Source: Rhodospirillaceae bacterium
GTDB taxonomy: Bacteria; Pseudomonadota; Alphaproteobacteria; UBA9219
DNA length: 10,565 nucleotides
Assembly (NCBI GenBank): GCA_003486725.1
Contig: DNGD01000230.1
Coordinates: 1 to 10,565 of the forward strand
Reading direction: 5' to 3'
Under the pieces are notes generated by a model. It ran no database searches, had not been told where the DNA came from, and saw nothing but the letters and a program-made list of their open reading frames with translations. Of this stretch, positions 6,697-10,565 are shown one piece after another. The first letter of the stretch is position 1, and each line of letters starts with the position of its first letter. Position numbers and translations under genes: made by a program.

Positions 6697-8121
6697 ATGC
6701 CCAAGAAGAACACGCAAGCCCCTGAGGACGATCTTTTGTCACGTGCCATGCCTATGGCGGTCCCTATGCCTTTGGTCGATAAGCCACGGGAAGGCTCCAA
6801 CGCGCCGGAATATACGGTCTCCGACCTGTCCCGCCAGCTGAAGAAGATGGTCGAGGACGGCTTTGGCCATGTGCGGGTGCGCGGCGAGATTGGCGAGTGC
6901 AAGCTGCACTCCAGCGGGCATCTTTACCTGTCGCTCAAGGACGAAAATGCGGTGCTGGCGGCGGTGTGCTGGCGCGGGCAGGTGGCCAAGCTGGGCATCA
7001 AGCCCGCCACCGGTATGGACGTCGTTTGTACTGGAAAACTAACCACTTACATGGGGCAGTCCAAGTATCAGATGACCGTCGAGAGCATGGCTCTGGCGGG
7101 CGTCGGGGCGCTGTTGAAGATGCTGGAGGAGCGCCGCGTCAAGCTGGCCGCCGAGGGTCTTTTTGATGCAAGTCGTAAACGTCCTTTGCCGTTTTTGCCG
7201 ACGGTGATCGGCGTTGTGACCTCGCCCACGGGCGCTGTTATCCGCGATATTCTGCACCGGCTGGAGGATCGCTTCCCCCGCCATGTGCTGGTCTGGCCGG
7301 TGCCGGTTCAGGGTGAGGGCGCGGCCGACAAGATCGCGGCGGCGATTCGCGGGTTTAATGCGCTTGAGGTTAACGGCGCAGTGCCGCGTCCCGATGTGTT
7401 GATCGTCGCCCGTGGTGGCGGCTCGTTGGAAGACCTTATGCCGTTCAACGAGGAAATCGTCGTTCGTGCCGTGGCCGAAAGCCATATTCCGGTGATTAGC
7501 GCGGTGGGGCATGAAACCGATACGACGCTGGTGGACTATGCCGCCGATCTACGCGCGCCCACGCCGACCGCTGCCGCCGAAAAGGCCGTGCCGGTGCGCG
7601 ATGAGCTTTTAGGGGCGGTGGCCGACAGCAGTCTGCGTCTGGACGAAGCCATGCGCCGCATTTTGCGCGACCGGCGTGAGAAGACCGAGATGCTGGCAAG
7701 GGCGCTGGGTGATCCGATGCGGGCGCTCGCGCCGCTGATGCAACGCTTCGATGAACGCGCCGAGCGGCTGACGCTGGCGTGGCAGAACAATCTGCGCCGC
7801 GCGCAATCCCGCGTGGCCGAAGCGGGCGGGCGATTGCGTCATCCACGCGATGTTCTGAAGATGGCCGCGCAGCGTCTCGATCACCTCGCGCATCGCATGC
7901 AATCGCTGGGGCGCGAGCGTCTCTTGCAGACCGAAAAGAAACTGGATCGCCTGTCGGTGATGTTGGAGGCTTTGTCGCCCCGCGCCGTGTTGGGGCGCGG
8001 TTATGGCCTTGTGTACGATGCGGCGGGGCGCGTGATCATGCGTGCGGCTGATTTGTCCAAGGGCAGCAAAGTGCGGATCGAGCTTCACGATGGCTCCCGC
8101 AGCGCCGTCGTGGACGATTAG
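6697..8121 (+). CDS. xseA: Exodeoxyribonuclease VII large subunit
   Basis: This 474-aa catalytic subunit of exonuclease VII works with small XseB subunits to degrade single-stranded DNA from both ends in repair and mismatch processing. An N-terminal OB-fold (about 38-135) contains EYTVSDLSRQLKK, RVRGEIGE and the SSGHLYLSLKD strand. The catalytic core follows: VTSPTGAVIRDIL (174-186), ARGGGSLEDL (238-247), SAVGHETDTT (268-277) and DLRAPTPTAAAE (284-295). A long helical, Arg-rich coiled-coil region (about 300-420) comes next, then the C-terminal LSPRAVLGRGY (426-436) and a small beta segment. Residues 1-37 are a Met/Pro-rich extension before the OB-fold with a poor Shine-Dalgarno. In-frame ATGs at 6748, 6754 and 6766 could be the true start. 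No xseB is in the window. The stop lies 2 bp from the tadC stop on the opposite strand. Confidence 0.97.
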   Translation: MPKKNTQAPEDDLLSRAMPMAVPMPLVDKPREGSNAPEYTVSDLSRQLKKMVEDGFGHVRVRGEIGECKLHSSGHLYLSLKDENAVLAAVCWRGQVAKLGIKPATGMDVVCTGKLTTYMGQSKYQMTVESMALAGVGALLKMLEERRVKLAAEGLFDASRKRPLPFLPTVIGVVTSPTGAVIRDILHRLEDRFPRHVLVWPVPVQGEGAADKIAAAIRGFNALEVNGAVPRPDVLIVARGGGSLEDLMPFNEEIVVRAVAESHIPVISAVGHETDTTLVDYAADLRAPTPTAAAEKAVPVRDELLGAVADSSLRLDEAMRRILRDRREKTEMLARALGDPMRALAPLMQRFDERAERLTLAWQNNLRRAQSRVAEAGGRLRHPRDVLKMAAQRLDHLAHRMQSLGRERLLQTEKKLDRLSVMLEALSPRAVLGRGYGLVYDAAGRVIMRAADLSKGSKVRIELHDGSRSAVVDD

Positions 8122-8123
8122 CG

Positions 8124-9089
8124 TTACTTCGCCATCGCGGCGGAGACCTTTAGTGCGGCGGGTCCGATCAGAACGACGAACAGCGGCGGCAGAATAAACA
8201 GGATCATAGGAACGGTAAGAACGGCGGGCAGGGCGGCCGCTTTTTCTTCGGCCTTCATCATGCGATCTTCGCGCATTTCTGCGGACAGAACGCGCAAGGA
8301 CTGCGCCAGCGGTGTGCCATATTTCTCGGTCTGGATCAGCGTATTCACCAGCGCGATGACGGGCGGCAATGGCACGCGCTCGGCCAGCCCGTGCAGCGCC
8401 TTGTGACGGTCGGGCAGGAAGTTCAGCTCAACACCCGTCAGCGCGATTTCTTCGGCGAGTTCAGGGGCCGTAGGCGCGATTTCGCGCGAGACACGGTCAA
8501 AGGCAGCATCAAGACCAAGGCCAGCCTCGGCGCAAATAACCATCAGATCCAACGCGTCGGGCATGCCTTTGCGCAAGATTCCCTCGCGCTTTTGGCTCAG
8601 GTTTTTAATAAACACATCCGGCAGCATCCAGCCGATCAACGCGCCGAAAACCGAGATTAAAAGACCAACGCCAGCTGGCAGCTTGACGATTTCAACGATA
8701 ATAAAAAAGAAAACGCAGGTGGCGGCAACACCGGCCAGCCCCGCAAGTTTGGCGAACAGAAACACAAACATCGTATCGCGCGAATGGAATCCGGCGCGGC
8801 GTAGCTTGAGGCGCAAATCGTCAAGGCTTTTGCCTTGGGAGAGTTTCAGCCAACCCACAACCTGCTTCATCAGACCGACTTTTTGCAAGTTCGCGCGGCG
8901 TGTGTTTTTCTTGCGGCGTTCAAGGTCGAATTCGTCACGACGCTGTGAAATGGATTTCAAGCGGGTCGGGAGAGGGTCGTTGTCGATAAATGCCGTCCAG
9001 ATCAGCATGACCACGACGAAAGCCGCCAGACCGCAAAGGCCGGCTAGAAAATCGGGACTGTGAAAGAGGACGTCGAGTTTTGAAATCAT
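8124..9089 (-). CDS. tadC: Tad pilus assembly platform protein TadC (T2SS F-family)
   Basis: This 321-aa inner-membrane protein is one of the two GspF-like platform proteins of the tight-adherence (Flp pilus) system, acting with TadB and the TadA ATPase. It has membrane spans at about 15-33, 108-130, 138-158 and 288-308. The single T2SSF domain contains MPDALDLMVICAEAGLGLDAAFDRV (176-200, shown in part by its PDALDLM and AEAGLGL pattern) followed by a conserved acidic stretch, PELAEEIALTGVELNFL. The domain ends in EEKAAALPAVLTVPMILFILPP. The LMVICAEAGLGL wording is characteristic of TadC and differs from TadB. The start is 2 nt downstream of the tadB stop. It is the last gene of the visible tad block; no tadD follows, and xseA converges from the other side. 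Confidence 0.94.
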   Translation of the reverse strand: MISKLDVLFHSPDFLAGLCGLAAFVVVMLIWTAFIDNDPLPTRLKSISQRRDEFDLERRKKNTRRANLQKVGLMKQVVGWLKLSQGKSLDDLRLKLRRAGFHSRDTMFVFLFAKLAGLAGVAATCVFFFIIVEIVKLPAGVGLLISVFGALIGWMLPDVFIKNLSQKREGILRKGMPDALDLMVICAEAGLGLDAAFDRVSREIAPTAPELAEEIALTGVELNFLPDRHKALHGLAERVPLPPVIALVNTLIQTEKYGTPLAQSLRVLSAEMREDRMMKAEEKAAALPAVLTVPMILFILPPLFVVLIGPAALKVSAAMAK

Positions 9090-9091
9090 GT

Positions 9092-10072
9092 TTATATCTC
9101 GAAGTTGATCATCTGTTTCATGACCAGAACGCCCATGCTAAGCCAGGTGAGGCCACCGCCTAAAAGGATTTTGCCGCGCGTCTCGTTTAACAGGATCATG
9201 ATGTATTCCGAATTCACGGCCATCAGCAGCGCGAACATTAAAAAGGGCAGGGAGCCGATGATCATAGCGGAAGCTCTCGCTTCGGAAGACATGGCCCTGA
9301 TCTTGGCCTTCAATTGGCGGCGCTTGCGCAGCAGCTCGGACAGGTTGCCCAGCGTTTCTGCCAGATTGCCGCCCGTTTCGCGCTGAATGGCCAGCGCGAT
9401 GATGAAAAAGCGATATTCCGGCGTGTCCAAGCGGGGCGCGACTTCCCACATGGCTTCTTCGAGGGCGCGTCCCATGCGCACGCCATCGCTGATGCGGCTG
9501 AATTCAATCCCGACGGGGTCGGGCAGTTCTTGGCCGACGGTCGCAATGGTTTCGGTAATGGGCAAACCAGAGCGCAGACCACGACAAATGGTGTCGATGG
9601 CTTCGGGGAAAGTGCTCAGAAATTTCATAATCCGCTTCCTGCCCATGCGTCCCGTGATCATGTGGGGGAGGTAAAGGCCCGTCGCAATGCCCATGAAAAA
9701 GGCAACGGGAGTGGACCAGTGCATCATATAGGTATAGATGAGATAAAAAACGATGATCGCGACGCCGTTGACGGCCAGATACTCGCCAAGCGTGATGTTC
9801 TTTCCGGTGCGGGCAAGACGTTGACGCAGCTTTTCGGGGTTAGGCAGCGTGGCCTTGATGATCCGGTCAAAGGCAGGGATGGCGCTATCGCTGGTCTGGC
9901 GGCGCAGATTGCTGGTGTTTTCCTTCAGGCTTTTAACGGGGGCATTCCCACCGACGCGATCCAGCCGCTTTTTAACGTCTGCCGATCCGCTGCTCGGCCA
10001 GAGCAGGGCAACGAGAACCATCAGTGTAAGCCCGCCGCCAAGCGCGATGATAAGCATCAATTGCGGGGTCAT
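9092..10072 (-). CDS. tadB: Tad pilus assembly platform protein TadB (T2SS F-family)
   Basis: This 326-aa inner-membrane platform protein of the Flp/Tad pilus is expected to couple TadA ATPase motion to pilin assembly together with TadC. It has an N-terminal span (5-24), then a basic linker, two spans at about 98-116 and 120-137, the T2SSF domain, and two C-terminal spans (about 268-287 and 302-318). The domain core is [17 protein letters not shown] (155-171) followed by [14 protein letters not shown] (178-191), [15 protein letters not shown] (227-241) and ALLMAVN. This wording is typical of alphaproteobacterial TadB. The ATG overlaps the tadA stop (ATGA, 10069-10072), with a GGAGG Shine-Dalgarno at complement 10080-10084 inside tadA and 7-nt spacing, so translation is coupled. 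Confidence 0.95.
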   Translation of the reverse strand: MTPQLMLIIALGGGLTLMVLVALLWPSSGSADVKKRLDRVGGNAPVKSLKENTSNLRRQTSDSAIPAFDRIIKATLPNPEKLRQRLARTGKNITLGEYLAVNGVAIIVFYLIYTYMMHWSTPVAFFMGIATGLYLPHMITGRMGRKRIMKFLSTFPEAIDTICRGLRSGLPITETIATVGQELPDPVGIEFSRISDGVRMGRALEEAMWEVAPRLDTPEYRFFIIALAIQRETGGNLAETLGNLSELLRKRRQLKAKIRAMSSEARASAMIIGSLPFLMFALLMAVNSEYIMILLNETRGKILLGGGLTWLSMGVLVMKQMINFEI

Positions 10073-10565
10073 GCCATGGCCTCCAACAAGTCTTTTTCAA
10101 GCCCGTAATACGCGGCCTTGGGCAGGCAGTGGGGGCGCAGACCGTTATTCTTGAACTCGACGGTCAGGCGGCCATCGGGCATTTCGCCCGTCACGTCGCA
10201 CACGAACAAATCTTGCATGGCGATCACCTCGCCTTCCATGCCGATGACTTCGGAAATATGGGTCACGCGGCGCGAACCGTCGCGCATACGGCTGACCTGA
10301 ATAATCATATCGACGGCGGAGGCGATTTGCTGGCGGATGGCGCGGGGCGCAAGGTTGGCACCACCCAGCCCGACCATGTTTTCAAGGCGCATAATAGCCT
10401 CGCGCGGGCGGTTGGCGTGGACGGTGGAGAGGGATCCGTCATGGCCGGTGTTCATGGCTTGCAGCATGTCGATGGCTTCGCCGCCGCGCGTTTCGCCGAC
10501 GATGATGCGATCAGGCCGCATACGCAAGGCGTTCTTCAGCAAATCGCGCATGGTGATTTCGCCGT
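10069..10565 (-). CDS. tadA: Tad/CpaF pilus assembly ATPase, C-terminal part (runs off right edge)
   Basis: The final 165 codons are visible; the start and the Walker A motif lie beyond the right edge. This is the secretion ATPase (CpaF/TadA, VirB11/GspE superfamily) that powers Flp pilus assembly at the cytoplasmic face of the membrane. The visible part opens with GEIT and then [20 protein letters not shown], the Walker B-type motif. [18 protein letters not shown] and [11 protein letters not shown] (His box) follow, and then the Arg-rich [23 protein letters not shown] and [10 protein letters not shown], all standard CpaF elements. An internal Met at 10549-10551 is not the start, because the same frame continues upstream with conserved residues. 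It overlaps tadB by 4 nt and leads the visible tadA-tadB-tadC unit. Confidence 0.96.
   Translation of the reverse strand, partial: GEITMRDLLKNALRMRPDRIIVGETRGGEAIDMLQAMNTGHDGSLSTVHANRPREAIMRLENMVGLGGANLAPRAIRQQIASAVDMIIQVSRMRDGSRRVTHISEVIGMEGEVIAMQDLFVCDVTGEMPDGRLTVEFKNNGLRPHCLPKAAYYGLEKDLLEAMA

Noticed and set aside
9314..10108. 264-codon plus-strand open frame opposite tadB
   Set aside because: It is fully antisense to a well-supported tadB, with a composition typical of a shadow frame in GC-rich DNA and no recognisable domain.

Overview
The window reads as a moderately GC-rich alphaproteobacterial chromosome. The evidence is the tatA-tatB-tatC-serS gene order, which is common in that class, an alphaproteobacterial-type MiaA and PurD, and a CpaF/TadB/TadC pilus set. 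I cannot name the genus. A DotA/TraY-type type IV secretion protein inside a housekeeping locus suggests an environmental or host- or prey-associated lineage, but this is inference.

Layout from left to right: (1) A leftward block, tatA > tatB > tatC, encodes the complete twin-arginine translocase. It is followed by the first 45 codons of serS, which runs off the left edge. (2) A 166-bp divergent intergenic region separates tatA from a rightward two-gene unit. The first gene is a large DotA/TraY-like integral membrane protein (873 aa) and the second is miaA, overlapping it by 8 nt. (3) A 238-bp gap between the convergent miaA and purD genes is mostly filled by a 171-bp nested inverted repeat. 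(4) Leftward purD (purine biosynthesis) and rightward xseA (exonuclease VII large subunit) are divergent across 47 bp. (5) xseA converges, with 2 bp between stop codons, on a leftward, tightly packed tad block: tadA/cpaF (partial, running off the right edge) > tadB > tadC. No intergenic stretch exceeds 300 bp. The 157-bp gap between tatC and serS shows no clear gene or terminator.

Three protein-export or surface-appendage machineries are represented within 10.5 kb: Tat (folded-protein export), a DotA/TraY-family conjugation/effector-secretion membrane protein, and the Tad pilus motor and platform. They are interleaved with tRNA, purine and DNA-repair housekeeping genes. The most unusual features are the DotA/TraY gene translationally overlapped with miaA, with no other type IVB genes visible, and the palindromic element downstream of miaA. 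I saw no tRNA, rRNA, CRISPR array, insertion sequence or phage gene.
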